From NCBI GenBank assembly GCA_963791235.1, contig CAWBRW010000029.1:434001-498000 (forward strand): DNA of 64,000 bases. The letters run 5' to 3'. Shown piece by piece: positions 18,625 through 28,343 of the stretch. Position numbers and translations under genes: made by a program. The DNA comes from JALORV01 sp963791235. Its GTDB lineage: Bacteria > Pseudomonadota > Gammaproteobacteria > Burkholderiales > Burkholderiaceae_F. The notes beneath the pieces were generated by a model. It was not told the DNA's origin, searched no databases, and saw only the letters and a list, made by a program, of their open reading frames with translations. Every line of letters starts with the position of its first letter. Position 1 is the first letter of the stretch.

Positions 18625-20438
18625 AGTCCGATGCGCAGCCGCGCGATCGTCGACTTCAGCAGTTCGTTGCCAGGCTCCTTCGTCCGCGCGTCGCGCAGCA
18701 GCGAGCGCGCGCGAGCCTGCTCACCACTGACCCACAGCACTTCGGCAAGATGAATCATCACCTCGGGATCGGGCTTGGCCTCGTAGGCCTGCTCGAGGTA
18801 TTTGCGCGCCTTCGGCAGATCGCCCATCCTGTAGTAGACCCAGCCGAGCGAGTCGAGGATGAACGGATCCTCCGGCGCCAGCTGGTGCGCCTTTTCGATC
18901 AGCTGCAGCGACTCGCCAAGCCGGATATTGCGATCGGCGAACGAATAGCCGAGCGCGTTATAGGCGTGGGCGTAATCCGGCCGCAACTCGATGACGCGGC
19001 GCAGGTGGCCTTCCATCGCATCGATGCGATCGAGCTTTTCCGCGGTCATCGCGGCGTCGTACAGCAGCGCAACGTTGTCCGGTGCGGATTCCAGCGCCTG
19101 CGTCAGCAGTTTGTAGGCTTCCTCGTAGCGGCGGCTCTCACGCAGCACCTGCGCTTCAGCCAGCAGGACCTGGATCCGCTCATCGGGCGAATTGACGGTG
19201 ACCCCACGCAGCAGCTTGCGGGCCTCCTCCGGGCGCTGCATCTTCGTCAGTACCGCGGCCTCGCGAACCCGCGCCGGGATGTATTCGTCGCCGCCTTCGA
19301 TCTTGCGCAACCACTTGAGCGCCTCGGCATAGAGCTTCTCCTCCTCGGCAATTTGCGCGAGGTACAGATAGGCCGCATCCGGATCGCGTTCGTCGCCTGG
19401 CTGGCTCTCGATCAGCTCGAGGTAGCGCTGAAACTGTGCCCGCGCATCGCTGTGCAGGTTGCCCTGCAGGGAGAGCAGGGCGAGCGAGTAGGCGAGGTCG
19501 GGGTTCTTGGGTTCTGCCTGCTGCAGCTGCTCGAACTGAGCACGCGCGGCCGTGTATTGCTTGTCGGCCACCAGCATGCGCGCGTAGGCAAGCCGGACGT
19601 CGCTCGACGCGCCGGCGCGGTCGAGCAGGTGTTTCAGTGCATCCAGCGCGGCGCCGCGATCGGTGGTCTGCAGCAGCGGCACGGCGCCGAGGACGGTGCG
19701 CTCGTTGTCCGGCTGCAGCGCCACGGCGGCCTTGGCTTCGGCCGCGGCCCGCTCAGGCAGGCCGGCGGCATGGGCACCAGAGGCGAGCGCCAGCCGGACG
19801 TCGGCGTCCCCCATATACGGTTGTGCGAGGCGCTCGAGCAGGCCGAATGCGCCCTTGCGATCCTGAGCGCGTGCCAGCTGCCGCTGCAAGCGCGACAGTT
19901 CGAGCGCGGGGTTGGCCGCGCCCTTGATCGCCGGAGCGAGGATCGTGTAGGCGTCATCGAATCGCCCGCTGCTGGCGTACAGCAATGCCAGCGCCTGAGA
20001 GGCTTCCCGGGAGGAGGGCGACAACTGCCGCCAGAGCTCGGCAGCTTCAACGCTCTGCTGCAGCGCGCGCCCCTGCAATGCGAGTTCGGCAGCGCGTCGA
20101 GCCAGCCGCGGATCACGTGTCTCGCGCGCCAGCTTGAGATAGACCGCGTAGGCTGAACCGAGGTCGCCCTGCTGGACCGCCAGTTCCGCCGCCATCAGCT
20201 GGTACATCAACGCGCCGGTGATCGGGACATCCGGCACATCGGACGGCTTGCTCGCCTCGGCAGCTGGTGCCTGGGCTGTCGTTGCGGGGGTCGTCGCCTG
20301 GCCGGACGAATCAGAAGCCGGTGCCGGCGCCGGCGGCGCGGCGTCAGGGCGGACGGCGCATCCTAGAATCGTGGACGCGATCAGCAGCGGAATAAGGCGC
20401 CGCGCGCAATGGGCGCGACGTGCAACGGAAGGCAGCAT
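18621..20438 (-). CDS. TPR-repeat lipoprotein
   Basis: The 605-residue product has a lipobox (LLIASTILGC, cysteine near residue 26), a Pro/Ala-rich linker, and then tandem tetratricopeptide repeats across most of its length (for example DPFILDSLGWVYYRMGDLPKARKYLEQAY). TPR proteins are scaffolds; this one is probably anchored to the outer membrane facing the periplasm. ATG 20438 (MLPSVARRAHC) is chosen because it places the signal peptide at the N terminus; the frame is open upstream into mutM's promoter region. It is coupled to lolB by a 4-base overlap. The specific role is unknown; homologues occupy this position in many betaproteobacteria. Confidence 0.85.
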   Translation of the reverse strand: MLPSVARRAHCARRLIPLLIASTILGCAVRPDAAPPAPAPASDSSGQATTPATTAQAPAAEASKPSDVPDVPITGALMYQLMAAELAVQQGDLGSAYAVYLKLARETRDPRLARRAAELALQGRALQQSVEAAELWRQLSPSSREASQALALLYASSGRFDDAYTILAPAIKGAANPALELSRLQRQLARAQDRKGAFGLLERLAQPYMGDADVRLALASGAHAAGLPERAAAEAKAAVALQPDNERTVLGAVPLLQTTDRGAALDALKHLLDRAGASSDVRLAYARMLVADKQYTAARAQFEQLQQAEPKNPDLAYSLALLSLQGNLHSDARAQFQRYLELIESQPGDERDPDAAYLYLAQIAEEEKLYAEALKWLRKIEGGDEYIPARVREAAVLTKMQRPEEARKLLRGVTVNSPDERIQVLLAEAQVLRESRRYEEAYKLLTQALESAPDNVALLYDAAMTAEKLDRIDAMEGHLRRVIELRPDYAHAYNALGYSFADRNIRLGESLQLIEKAHQLAPEDPFILDSLGWVYYRMGDLPKARKYLEQAYEAKPDPEVMIHLAEVLWVSGEQARARSLLRDARTKEPGNELLKSTIARLRIGL

Positions 20439-20523
20439 CAGGTGGACGCACGCGCTTGAGCGCGCGGCAAGCGGCATCGACCCCACATTATCAGAACGAC
20501 CCGTCCCTGTTCCCTGAAATTCC

Positions 20524-21354
20524 ATGCCCGAACTGCCCGAGGTCGAGGTCACCCGGCGCGCATTGCTGCCAGCCGTCGAGGGCCAGCGCGTCATTTCGGT
20601 CGATGTGCGCGAGTTCCGGCTGCGCTGGCCCGTGCCGCGCGATCTGTCGCAACAGCTGTCCGGCCGACGCGTGCGGCGTCTTCTCCGCCGTGGCAAGTAC
20701 CTGTTATGGGAGTTCGATCACGGTACCCTGATCTCGCACCTCGGGATGTCCGGGGCCTGGCGAGTATGGCCGGGGGATAGTGCACCACCGCCGCGCCTGC
20801 ACGATCACGTCGACATCGTGCTGACCGGCGGGCTGCTGCGACTCACCGACCCGCGGCGCTTCGGCGCGCTGCTCTGGCACGCCAGCGTTGCCGGTCCGCT
20901 GGAGCAGCATCCGCTGCTCGCGTCGCTGGGCATGGAACCGTTCGACCCGCGCTTCGGCGGGGCGGTGCTCTATGCCGGGACGCGCGGCCGAGCGATATCA
21001 ATCAAGCAGGCTCTTCTGGCAGGACAGATCGTCGTCGGCGTCGGCAACATCTACGCTTCGGAAACGCTGTTTCGCGCGGGCATCAACCCGAAGCTGCCGG
21101 CGCGACGGTTGGGGCCGGCGCGCTGCGAACTGCTGGCGGCGGCCGTGCAGGAGGTGCTGACCGAAGCGATCCGGGTCGGCGGCAGCACGTTGCGCGATTT
21201 CGTTTCGGCCGCCGGGGATGAAGGCTACTTCATGCTCGATGCCGCGGTGTATGAGCGCGAGGGCGCGCCGTGCCGCCGCTGCGGCACGCCGATCCGCCGC
21301 ATCGTGCAGGGGCAGCGTTCAACTTACTACTGCCCGGCCTGCCAGCGCCGCTGA
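20524..21354 (+). CDS. mutM: Formamidopyrimidine-DNA glycosylase (Fpg/MutM)
   Basis: MutM excises 8-oxoguanine and formamidopyrimidines from DNA and nicks the abasic site. The 276-residue protein starts PELPEVEVTRR (catalytic Pro after Met removal, and Glu), carries the lysine in LLRRGKYLLWEF, and has the H2TH region QALLAGQIVVGVGNIYASETLFRAGI. It ends in a four-cysteine zinc finger (CRRCGTPIRR...YYCPAC). With mutY 2.2 kb downstream, it completes two thirds of the GO repair system around a dynamin-like gene. Confidence 0.97.
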   Translation: MPELPEVEVTRRALLPAVEGQRVISVDVREFRLRWPVPRDLSQQLSGRRVRRLLRRGKYLLWEFDHGTLISHLGMSGAWRVWPGDSAPPPRLHDHVDIVLTGGLLRLTDPRRFGALLWHASVAGPLEQHPLLASLGMEPFDPRFGGAVLYAGTRGRAISIKQALLAGQIVVGVGNIYASETLFRAGINPKLPARRLGPARCELLAAAVQEVLTEAIRVGGSTLRDFVSAAGDEGYFMLDAAVYEREGAPCRRCGTPIRRIVQGQRSTYYCPACQRR

Positions 21355-21489
21355 GCCTCGCAAACTGCGTGCAGTCGCGCCCGTGCGTCGATTTGCACCG
21401 TATGTCGGTACGTTTTCGTGTCATATCGGAACCGCTCATGCCTCGGGCCCTGTGATAGATTGAATCGACCCTGCTTCCCGGCGTGGCCC

Positions 21490-23448
21490 ATGGCCCAGCT
21501 TGCTTCCAGCTTCGAGGAATACGGCCAGTGGCGCGACACGCTGGCAAACGCCATTGTGCAGTTGCGGCAGTGGCTTGCCGACGCGCAGATGCTCGACACA
21601 GATGCTGCGCGCCGCATGGATGTCGCGCTCGACCGCCTGGCCGAAGACAAGCTCGTCATCGCCTTCGTCGCCGAGTTCTCGCGCGGCAAGTCCGAGCTGA
21701 TCAACGCGATCTTCTTCTCCGAGTACGGCAAACGCATCCTGCCGTCGTCGGCCGGTCGTACGACGATGTGTCCGACCGAACTGCTGTACGACGAATCGCT
21801 ACCGCCGTGCATCCGCGCGCTGCCGATCGAGACGCGCAGCCGGCACGGCTCGACGTCGGAGTTCAAGCGGCTGTCGGAGGAGTGGCAGGTATTCCCGCTG
21901 GACACGAGTTCCGCGGACGGCATGCTCAACGCCTTCAAGATCGTTGCCGAAACGGTGCGGGTTCCGGTCGACGAGGCGCGCAGCTACGCGCTGTTCGACG
22001 CCGACGATCCCGACCAGGCAGTCGCGCTCGACAAGAACGGGATGGTCGAGATCTCTAAGTGGCGGCATGCCGTCATCAATTTCCCGCATCCGCTGCTCAA
22101 GCACGGGCTGGTGATCCTGGATACGCCTGGTCTGAACGCGATCGGAACCGAGCCTGAACTGACGCTCTCTCTGGTGCCGAACGCACACGCGGTGCTGTTC
22201 GTGCTGGCTGCCGACACCGGCGTGACGAAGAGCGATCTCGACGTCTGGCGGCACGTGGTCGGCGACGCCGGGCACAGGAACCACATCGCGGTGCTGAACA
22301 AGATCGACGGCCTGTGGGATGCGTTGAAGACGCCGGGCGAAATCGAACTCGAAGTGCGACGCCAGTGCGCCGGTGTCGCGAACACGCTCGGACTCGAACC
22401 TCTTCGCGTGTTCCCCGTCAGTGCGCAGAAGGGTCTCGTCGCGAAGGTCCAGAACGATCCGACGCTGCTGGAAGCGAGCCGGTTGCCCCTGCTCGAGGAA
22501 GCATTGATCGACCTGCTGGTTCCGGCCAAGCAGCAGATCGTCCGTGACCAGACGGTGGCACAGGTCGAGCGGGTCGCGTCCGAGGCCAGACAGACACTGG
22601 GTACACGCGAGCGCGGCGTCATCGAGCAGCTGTACGAACTGCGCGGGCTGCAGGGCAAGAACCAGAGTTCGATCGAGCGCATGACGCGCCGCGCGCTCGC
22701 GGAGCAGAAAGAGTTCGAAGAGGTGGTGCGCAAAATCGTCGCCGCCCGCGTGGTGCTGCAGAAGCTCTCGGAAAAGCTGTTCGCTCCGCTGCGCGTCAGC
22801 GCCCTGCGTGCTCAGGTGCTGGCGACACGCGGCACGATCAAGAAGTCGGCACTGTCGCCGTCGATCACCGGAGCGGTGCGCGAATACTTCACAAACGTGC
22901 GCGAGCTGCTGCGCGACGCCAACAGCCGTGCGATGGAAGTCGAGCAGATGGTCCTCGGCGTGCAGCGGCGCTTCGCCGAAGAACTGGGCTGGAGCCTGAG
23001 CCCGCCGATGACGTTCTCGCTCGAAACGTATATCGCGGAACTCGAGCGCGCGGAACAGGCGTACCGCTCGCAGTTCGGCGCGTTTGCAGTGCTCACACGC
23101 GATCGCTGGACGCTGATGGAGCGCTTCTTCGAAACCGTGGTGGCCAAATCGCGCGAGATCTTCGCCGCAGCGGAGCGTGACACCGAGGCCTGGGTGAAGT
23201 CGCTGCTCCCGCCGATCGAGTTGCAGGTGCGCGAGCAGCGTTCACAGTTGAAGAAGCGCGCCGAGTCGATCTCGAAGATCCGCGATGCCCAGGGCTCGCT
23301 CGACGAGCGCATCACGGAGCTGGAGCAGGCGCTCGAGGACACGCAGGCGCGGCTTGCCGAGCTGAAGCGCCGGTCGGACCGCGTGCAGGAGATCGGCGCA
23401 CGCATCCCCGACGAGCTGGCACTGGCGGAAGAACCGCTGGCCGCTTAA
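21490..23448 (+). CDS. Bacterial dynamin-like GTPase
   Basis: The 652-residue protein carries a dynamin-type GTPase domain. G1 is AEFSRGKSELIN at residues 61-72, G2-like threonines are in GRTTMCPTELLY, G3 is LDTPGLNA near 210, and G4 is NKIDGLWD near 272. A long helical region rich in heptad patterns follows to the C terminus, with coiled coil around 575-635. The G1 loop starts with Ala instead of the usual Gly. Bacterial dynamin-like proteins remodel or protect membranes; the exact role here is unknown. ATG 21490 is preferred over an upstream GTG because homology starts at MAQLASSFEEYGQW. It lies between mutM and mutY. Confidence 0.85.
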   Translation: MAQLASSFEEYGQWRDTLANAIVQLRQWLADAQMLDTDAARRMDVALDRLAEDKLVIAFVAEFSRGKSELINAIFFSEYGKRILPSSAGRTTMCPTELLYDESLPPCIRALPIETRSRHGSTSEFKRLSEEWQVFPLDTSSADGMLNAFKIVAETVRVPVDEARSYALFDADDPDQAVALDKNGMVEISKWRHAVINFPHPLLKHGLVILDTPGLNAIGTEPELTLSLVPNAHAVLFVLAADTGVTKSDLDVWRHVVGDAGHRNHIAVLNKIDGLWDALKTPGEIELEVRRQCAGVANTLGLEPLRVFPVSAQKGLVAKVQNDPTLLEASRLPLLEEALIDLLVPAKQQIVRDQTVAQVERVASEARQTLGTRERGVIEQLYELRGLQGKNQSSIERMTRRALAEQKEFEEVVRKIVAARVVLQKLSEKLFAPLRVSALRAQVLATRGTIKKSALSPSITGAVREYFTNVRELLRDANSRAMEVEQMVLGVQRRFAEELGWSLSPPMTFSLETYIAELERAEQAYRSQFGAFAVLTRDRWTLMERFFETVVAKSREIFAAAERDTEAWVKSLLPPIELQVREQRSQLKKRAESISKIRDAQGSLDERITELEQALEDTQARLAELKRRSDRVQEIGARIPDELALAEEPLAA

Positions 23449-23533
23449 TCCGCGGCGCGGTCGCCGCGGCTGCCGTACAGTCGCGAATTTCCGCCGACCG
23501 GCCGGCCCGGTTGCTGCTTCGTCGCCATCGTCC

Positions 23534-24616
23534 ATGAGGTTTTCCCATCGAGTCGTCGCCTGGCAGCGGCGGCACGGGCGTCACGACCTGCCGTGGCAGG
23601 GCACTCGCGACCCGTACCGCATCTGGCTCTCCGAAGTCATGCTGCAGCAGACGCAGGTGGCGACGGTCATCCCCTATTTCCAGCGCTTTGTCAGCCGGTT
23701 TCATGACGTTCAATCGCTGGCGGCGGCCGCGCTGGACGACGTGATGGCGGCGTGGGCCGGGCTCGGCTACTACTCGCGGGCGCGCAACCTGCATCGCTGC
23801 GCTCAGCAGCTCGTGGCGCAGCACGGCGGGGTGTTCCCGCGCTCGGTCGACGCGCTGGCGCAGCTGCCGGGAATCGGGCGCTCGACTGCAGCCGCAATTG
23901 CCGCCTTCGCCTACAGCGAGCGCGCCGCGATCCTGGACGGCAATGTCAAGCGTGTCTTCGCCCGGCACTTCGGCATCGAGGGCTATCCCAATGCGACGAC
24001 AACGGAACGGGACATGTGGCGCGTTGCCGAAGTGGAGCTCCCGGATACCGGGATCGAAAGCTACACGCAGGGACTGATGGATCTCGGCGCGACGATCTGC
24101 CTGCGGCGGCGGCCGCGATGCGGCGACTGCCCGGTGCAGGCGACGTGTGTCGCCGCGCGGGACGGACGTGTCGACGTGCTGCCGGCGCCGCGCCCTGCAC
24201 GCGCGCGTCCGCTGCGGGTCGCAACGCTGGCGTTGATCACGGACGACGAGGGTGCCGTCCTCGTCGAACGGCGTGCGCCGGACGGCATCTGGGGCGGACT
24301 GCTCAGCGTGCCCGAGTTCGACGCAGATCTTCCGGATGCCGAGTTACTGGCAGCGGTCGAACGGCGTTTCGGGCTCCGCGGCGCGGTGCTCCGGCGCCTC
24401 GAACCGCTGCGCCACGAGTTCAGTCATTACAGCTTCGTGATGCAGCCAGGGGTGGTGCACATCACGGCTGCGGTGGCGCTGAACGAGGGGTGCGGGGTTG
24501 CCTGGCTCGCCCCGCGCGACGTGGGCGACGCCGCGTTGCCGGCGCCGGTGCGACGCCTGCTGGTTTCGCTCGGCGGCGACGAACGCGGCGCCGGGCGCGA
24601 GATCGAAGCTACCTGA
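23534..24616 (+). CDS. mutY: A/G-specific adenine DNA glycosylase MutY
   Basis: MutY removes adenine mispaired with 8-oxoguanine. The 360-residue protein has the catalytic glutamate in WLSEVMLQQTQV, the helix-hairpin-helix LPGIGRSTAAAIAAFAY, and the catalytic Asp in ILDGNVKRV. The 4Fe-4S cluster motif is CLRRRPRCGDCPVQATC (C-x6-C-x2-C-x5-C), and a C-terminal NUDIX-like domain recognises 8-oxoG. Its end overlaps the end of the convergent LON-domain gene by eight bases. MutY next to MutM supports a shared oxidative-damage role. Confidence 0.96.
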   Translation: MRFSHRVVAWQRRHGRHDLPWQGTRDPYRIWLSEVMLQQTQVATVIPYFQRFVSRFHDVQSLAAAALDDVMAAWAGLGYYSRARNLHRCAQQLVAQHGGVFPRSVDALAQLPGIGRSTAAAIAAFAYSERAAILDGNVKRVFARHFGIEGYPNATTTERDMWRVAEVELPDTGIESYTQGLMDLGATICLRRRPRCGDCPVQATCVAARDGRVDVLPAPRPARARPLRVATLALITDDEGAVLVERRAPDGIWGGLLSVPEFDADLPDAELLAAVERRFGLRGAVLRRLEPLRHEFSHYSFVMQPGVVHITAAVALNEGCGVAWLAPRDVGDAALPAPVRRLLVSLGGDERGAGREIEAT

Positions 24617-25250
24617 AGACCGAGTGCTGCTTCAGGTAGGTGTGCACGATTTCGAGTCGCGCACGCCCGTCGTCGAGCTCCATCAGCTTCTGCTTTGCCT
24701 TGAGTGGCACCGGCAGCACTTCGCAAAGCCGGTTCGACACCCAGCTGCTCGATTCCATGTTGAACGGCTCTTCGAATGGCGGCCGGTTCAGCACATCATC
24801 GTCATCCACCAGTTCTCGCCGGCGCTCGGCGACCTGCGCACGCAGGTCGTCGAACACCCGGCGCAGCAGGTCGACGCAAGGCGTGTGTTCGGGCGCGATC
24901 GGCGCATCCGTGTCGTCCTCGATCCAGTCGACCTCGGCGATCTTCAGCCCGTTGCTCTCCGTCCGTGATTCGAGAATGCGAAAGCGCCGGCCACCGACCG
25001 CGCGGACATGCAGCAGACCCAGCTGGCGCATGTCCCAAGCGCCAATCGTGGCGCTGCAGCCGACCTCGGCGATGCTTGCGTTGCGGCTTGCCTCGCTCGC
25101 CTTGGGGTCAGTGAGCATGCAGACGCCGAAGCTCAGTTCGTCGCGCAGGCAGTCGCGCGCCATGTCCATGTAGCGCGCCTCGAAGATTCGGAGCGGCAGC
25201 ACGCCGCCCGGGAACAGCACCGTGGACAGCGGGAACAGCGGCAGGCGCAT
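24609..25250 (-). CDS. LON-peptidase substrate-binding domain protein
   Basis: This 213-residue protein consists of the Lon N-terminal domain only: LPLFPLSTVLFPGGVLPLRIFEARYMDM at the start, then FGVCMLTD and VRAVGGRRFRI. No AAA+ or protease domain is present. Such stand-alone proteins may bind unfolded substrates or act as adaptors, with no firmly established reaction. Its ATG overlaps the rapZ stop (TGATG), so the two are translationally coupled. Confidence 0.85.
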   Translation of the reverse strand: MRLPLFPLSTVLFPGGVLPLRIFEARYMDMARDCLRDELSFGVCMLTDPKASEASRNASIAEVGCSATIGAWDMRQLGLLHVRAVGGRRFRILESRTESNGLKIAEVDWIEDDTDAPIAPEHTPCVDLLRRVFDDLRAQVAERRRELVDDDDVLNRPPFEEPFNMESSSWVSNRLCEVLPVPLKAKQKLMELDDGRARLEIVHTYLKQHSVFR

Positions 25251-26113
25251 CAGGCCGCGCTTTCGATCGCGCGATGGCGCACGATGACCGGACGGCTCAG
25301 GGCAAAGCGGCGTGCCAGTTCCTCAACGATGTACACCGAGCGATGGCGGCCGCCGGTGCAGCCGATGGCCACCGTCAGGTAGTGGCGGTTGTCCGCGACG
25401 TAGCTGGGCAGCCACTTTTTGAGAAAGTCCGCGATGTCGTCCAGCATCTGGCCCGCTTGTGGCACCTGTTGCAGGTATGCCACCACCGGGGCATCACGGC
25501 CCGTGAGCGGCCGCAGCAGTGGGTCGTAATGGGGGTTGGGCAGGTTGCGCACATCGAAGACGAAATCGGCTGCGACCGGCACGCCCTGCTTGAATGCAAA
25601 GGACTCGAAGGCCAGAACCAGATCGGCGGGCGGAACGTCCGTGAACTGGCGCACCCACTGCCGCAGCGTGTTCGGATGCAACTCGCTGGTGTCGATCAAG
25701 TGGCTGACGCTGACCAGCGGCGCCAGCAGTTCGCGCTCGAGCGCGATGGCTTCGAGCAGCGTGCTCTCGGCGGCCTGCGTCCGTCCGCGCAGCGACATCG
25801 GGTGCCGGCGGCGTGTTTCGGAGAATCGCTGCACCAGTGCCGCGTCCGAGGCGGTCAGGAACAGCACCCGCACGTCATGACCCGCAGCGCGCAGCGCGGC
25901 GATGATCGCCGGAACGTCGCCCAGCGAGGTTTCGCTGCGCGAGTCGACCGAGAGCGCGACATCGTCGTGGCCCGTGGTCTCGAGGAACCTGCAGACGTCG
26001 CCGAGGAACCTCGACGGCAGGTTGTCGATGCAGTAGTAGCCAGCGTCCTCGAGCAGCCGGATCGCCACCGACTTGCCCGAGCCCGACATACCGGTTACGA
26101 GGACGATGCGCAT
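25250..26113 (-). CDS. rapZ: RNase adapter protein RapZ
   Basis: RapZ binds small RNAs and nucleotides; in E. coli it presents GlmZ to RNase E and so controls glucosamine-6-phosphate synthesis. The 287-residue protein has Walker A GMSGSGKSVAIRLLEDAGY at the N terminus. The C-terminal half has the conserved FDVRNLPNPHYDPLLRPLTG and IGCTGGRHRSVYIVEELA segments. It is downstream of hprK and ptsN on the same strand, as usual in betaproteobacteria. Confidence 0.95.
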   Translation of the reverse strand: MRIVLVTGMSGSGKSVAIRLLEDAGYYCIDNLPSRFLGDVCRFLETTGHDDVALSVDSRSETSLGDVPAIIAALRAAGHDVRVLFLTASDAALVQRFSETRRRHPMSLRGRTQAAESTLLEAIALERELLAPLVSVSHLIDTSELHPNTLRQWVRQFTDVPPADLVLAFESFAFKQGVPVAADFVFDVRNLPNPHYDPLLRPLTGRDAPVVAYLQQVPQAGQMLDDIADFLKKWLPSYVADNRHYLTVAIGCTGGRHRSVYIVEELARRFALSRPVIVRHRAIESAA

Positions 26114-26197
26114 CCCATGACAAGCGAGTTGAGGCGGAATTGTTGCATGCGTGTCCGCGTCCGTTTGCGCAAAAGATGCGCAGGCGCGGTCCGGCCG

Positions 26198-27127
26198 TTA
26201 GCTGTCGTTCATGTGTTGCTGATGGCGCTGCAGGAACTCGGCCATCGTGTCGATCCCGCGCAGCTGAAGGATGGTGTTGCGTACCGCGGCCTCCGTGAGT
26301 ACCGCGAGGTTTCGACCCGACGCCACCGGAATGAGGACCTTGCGCACCGGCAGACCCAGCACGTCCTGCGTCTGGCCTTCCAGCGGCAACCGCTCCATCG
26401 TGTCCGAAGCGCCATAGCGACGCAGTTCGACGATCAGGCGCAGCTTCATCTTCCGTCGCACGGCGGTCTCGCCGAAGATTGACTTGATGTCGAGCAATCC
26501 CAGCCCACGCACTTCCAGCAGGTTTGCGAGCAGCGGCGGGCAGCGCCCCTCGATCGTGTCCGGCGAGACGCGCGAAAAGTCGACGACGTCATCGGCAACC
26601 AGGCCGTGACCGCGGCTGATGAGTTCCAGACCCAGTTCACTCTTGCCCACGCCTGATTCGCCGGCAATCAGCACCCCCATGCCCAGCACGTCCATCAGCA
26701 CGCCGTGCATCGTGCAGTGCGCGGCGAGGACCTTGGCCAGGTAGATGCGCAGCACCTCGATGATCTCGGCGGCGGGCTGCGGCGAAGCCAGCGACGGCAG
26801 ACCGGCGCGCTCCGCGGTCTCGATGAGTTCGGCGGGCGGCTGCAACCCTTCGGCGATTACGAGGCCCAGTGGGCTGCCGGCAATCAGTTCGTTGGCGTAG
26901 TGCAGCCGGCGCGCGGGCTCCATTTGCGTGTAGTAACGCACCTCGGCCTCGCCGAGGACGTGCAGCCGGTTCGGGTGAATCAGGTTGAGGTGGCCGACCA
27001 GATCCGCACTGGCCAGCCCCGCCGTCGCCGGCGTATCGAGTGGTTTGGCAGCGGCACCCTGTGCCGCGATCCACGAAAAACGAAGCGCGTCGCGGTTGTC
27101 ATCGTAGAGCGACTGGAAGGTCGGCAT
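26198..27127 (-). CDS. hprK: HPr kinase/phosphorylase
   Basis: HprK phosphorylates and dephosphorylates HPr on a serine. The 309-residue protein has an N-terminal MurF-like domain, a P-loop AGESGVGKSELGLELISRGHGLVADD near residues 152-177, and the HprK signature VRGLGLLDIKSIFG near 202-215. No ptsH or ptsI is in the window. In proteobacteria this enzyme acts within a regulatory, not sugar-transporting, PTS, consistent with the ptsN neighbour. Confidence 0.95.
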   Translation of the reverse strand: MPTFQSLYDDNRDALRFSWIAAQGAAAKPLDTPATAGLASADLVGHLNLIHPNRLHVLGEAEVRYYTQMEPARRLHYANELIAGSPLGLVIAEGLQPPAELIETAERAGLPSLASPQPAAEIIEVLRIYLAKVLAAHCTMHGVLMDVLGMGVLIAGESGVGKSELGLELISRGHGLVADDVVDFSRVSPDTIEGRCPPLLANLLEVRGLGLLDIKSIFGETAVRRKMKLRLIVELRRYGASDTMERLPLEGQTQDVLGLPVRKVLIPVASGRNLAVLTEAAVRNTILQLRGIDTMAEFLQRHQQHMNDS

Positions 27128-27207
27128 GGCAGTCCAAGAATGCCGCGCGGCAGTGCGGGCTGCGCGAGGCTACTGCATCAGCCGCCGGCGCGGGAGGGGT
27201 TTGGCGA

Positions 27208-27678
27208 TCAGGCCGCAGGCCGGATCGGCTCCCATGTGGTGAGCGCAACATGCACCGCGTTCGAATCGGTCGCCGTCAGCAGAGTGTCGCGGAAGGACTT
27301 GTCCGAGAGCATCTGAGCCAGTTCGGAAAGAATGTCCAGGTGCTGCTGTGTGGCCTGCTCGGGTACAAGCAGGAAAACCATGAGGGCGACCGGCTGACCG
27401 TCCGGCGCGTCGAACGGGATTGGCTCGGAGAGCCGAACGAAGGCGGCTACCGCCTCCTTCAGTCCCTTGATGCGGCCATGCGGTATCGCAACGCCCTGGC
27501 CGAGCCCGGTGGACCCGAGCCGCTCGCGGGCGAACAGGCTGTCGAAGACCTTGGCGCGCGCGATCGCCTGGTTGTTCTCGAAGATCAGTCCCGCCTGTTC
27601 AAATGCCCGCTTTTTGCTCGACGCCGGGAAGTCGATCAGCACGTTCGACGCGGGGAGCAGCCGGGAAAGGTGGTTCAT
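27208..27678 (-). CDS. ptsN: Nitrogen-regulatory PTS EIIA component
   Basis: EIIA-Ntr is the phosphate acceptor at the end of the Ntr-type PTS and regulates potassium, nitrogen and envelope responses. The 156-residue EIIA-2 domain has the active-site histidine in GVAIPHGRIKGL (about residue 70) and a C-terminal LSDKSFRDTLLTATD segment. It lies between hpf and hprK in the conserved rpoN block. Confidence 0.94.
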   Translation of the reverse strand: MNHLSRLLPASNVLIDFPASSKKRAFEQAGLIFENNQAIARAKVFDSLFARERLGSTGLGQGVAIPHGRIKGLKEAVAAFVRLSEPIPFDAPDGQPVALMVFLLVPEQATQQHLDILSELAQMLSDKSFRDTLLTATDSNAVHVALTTWEPIRPAA

Positions 27679-27951
27679 GAGGGGCCAGGGACGCCGGTAC
27701 GGAAACCGAGGCTAGGCGCGTTGGGCGCCGTCCATCGATCGGGAAGCGGAGGCTTCAGGTTTCTTTTCCAGCCGGCGACGATGTCGACCGACTAAAACGA
27801 AGGCGCGGATCATACACCTGAGATCAGCGAGCGCCGTAGTGCTTTCCCTGATTGGACGAGGGGCTCCACTGCAGCGGCGCGACCCCGAAGGCAAGCATGC
27901 AGCGGGCCCGCACCGCGTGCGCGGCCGGGCCCGTTGGAGTGCGGAGCATGG

Positions 27952-28284
27952 CTACTGGGACTGCTGGGTTTCCTGTTGGCGCTTGAGCGCATCGACCGAA
28001 TGGTCCTTGATGCGGTCCTTGTGGCGCAGCACCTGGCGGTCCAGCTTGTCGACCAGCATGTCGATCGCCGCGTACATGTCGTCGTCGACGGATTCCACGT
28101 GAATGTTGTTGCCGCGCATGCGCAGCGTGATCTCGGCGCGTTGTCGGAGCTTCTCGACGGTCAACTGCACATTGGCATCGATCACCTGGTCGAAATGCCG
28201 CTCGACCCGGTTCAGCTTGCCCTGCACGTAATCGCGCAGGGCCGGCGTGACCTCGACGTGGTTTCCGTGGATCAACAGATTCAT
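27952..28284 (-). CDS. hpf: Ribosome hibernation-promoting factor (short HPF/RaiA family)
   Basis: This 110-residue protein binds 70S ribosomes in slow growth and prevents translation. It begins MNLLIHGNHVEVTPALRDYVQGKL and has the family core ITLRMRGNNIHVESVDDDMYAAIDMLVDKLDRQV. There is no long C-terminal dimerisation domain, so it is the short form. ATG 28284 has a strong AGGAGG site seven bases upstream. It sits just after rpoN. A G+C-rich hairpin with two CGGGCCCG arms (27903-27933) lies 19 bases beyond its stop, without a T-tract. Confidence 0.94.
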   Translation of the reverse strand: MNLLIHGNHVEVTPALRDYVQGKLNRVERHFDQVIDANVQLTVEKLRQRAEITLRMRGNNIHVESVDDDMYAAIDMLVDKLDRQVLRHKDRIKDHSVDALKRQQETQQSQ

Positions 28285-28343
28285 GCAACCTCCTGGTGAG
28301 TCAGTCGGTTCGAACACTGCCGCGCGAATGTGCCGCGGCTCGC

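Noticed and set aside
27903..27933. Terminator after hpf
   Set aside because: The CGGGCCCG hairpin is strong, but no T-tract follows on the minus strand, so it is mentioned only as a stem-loop.
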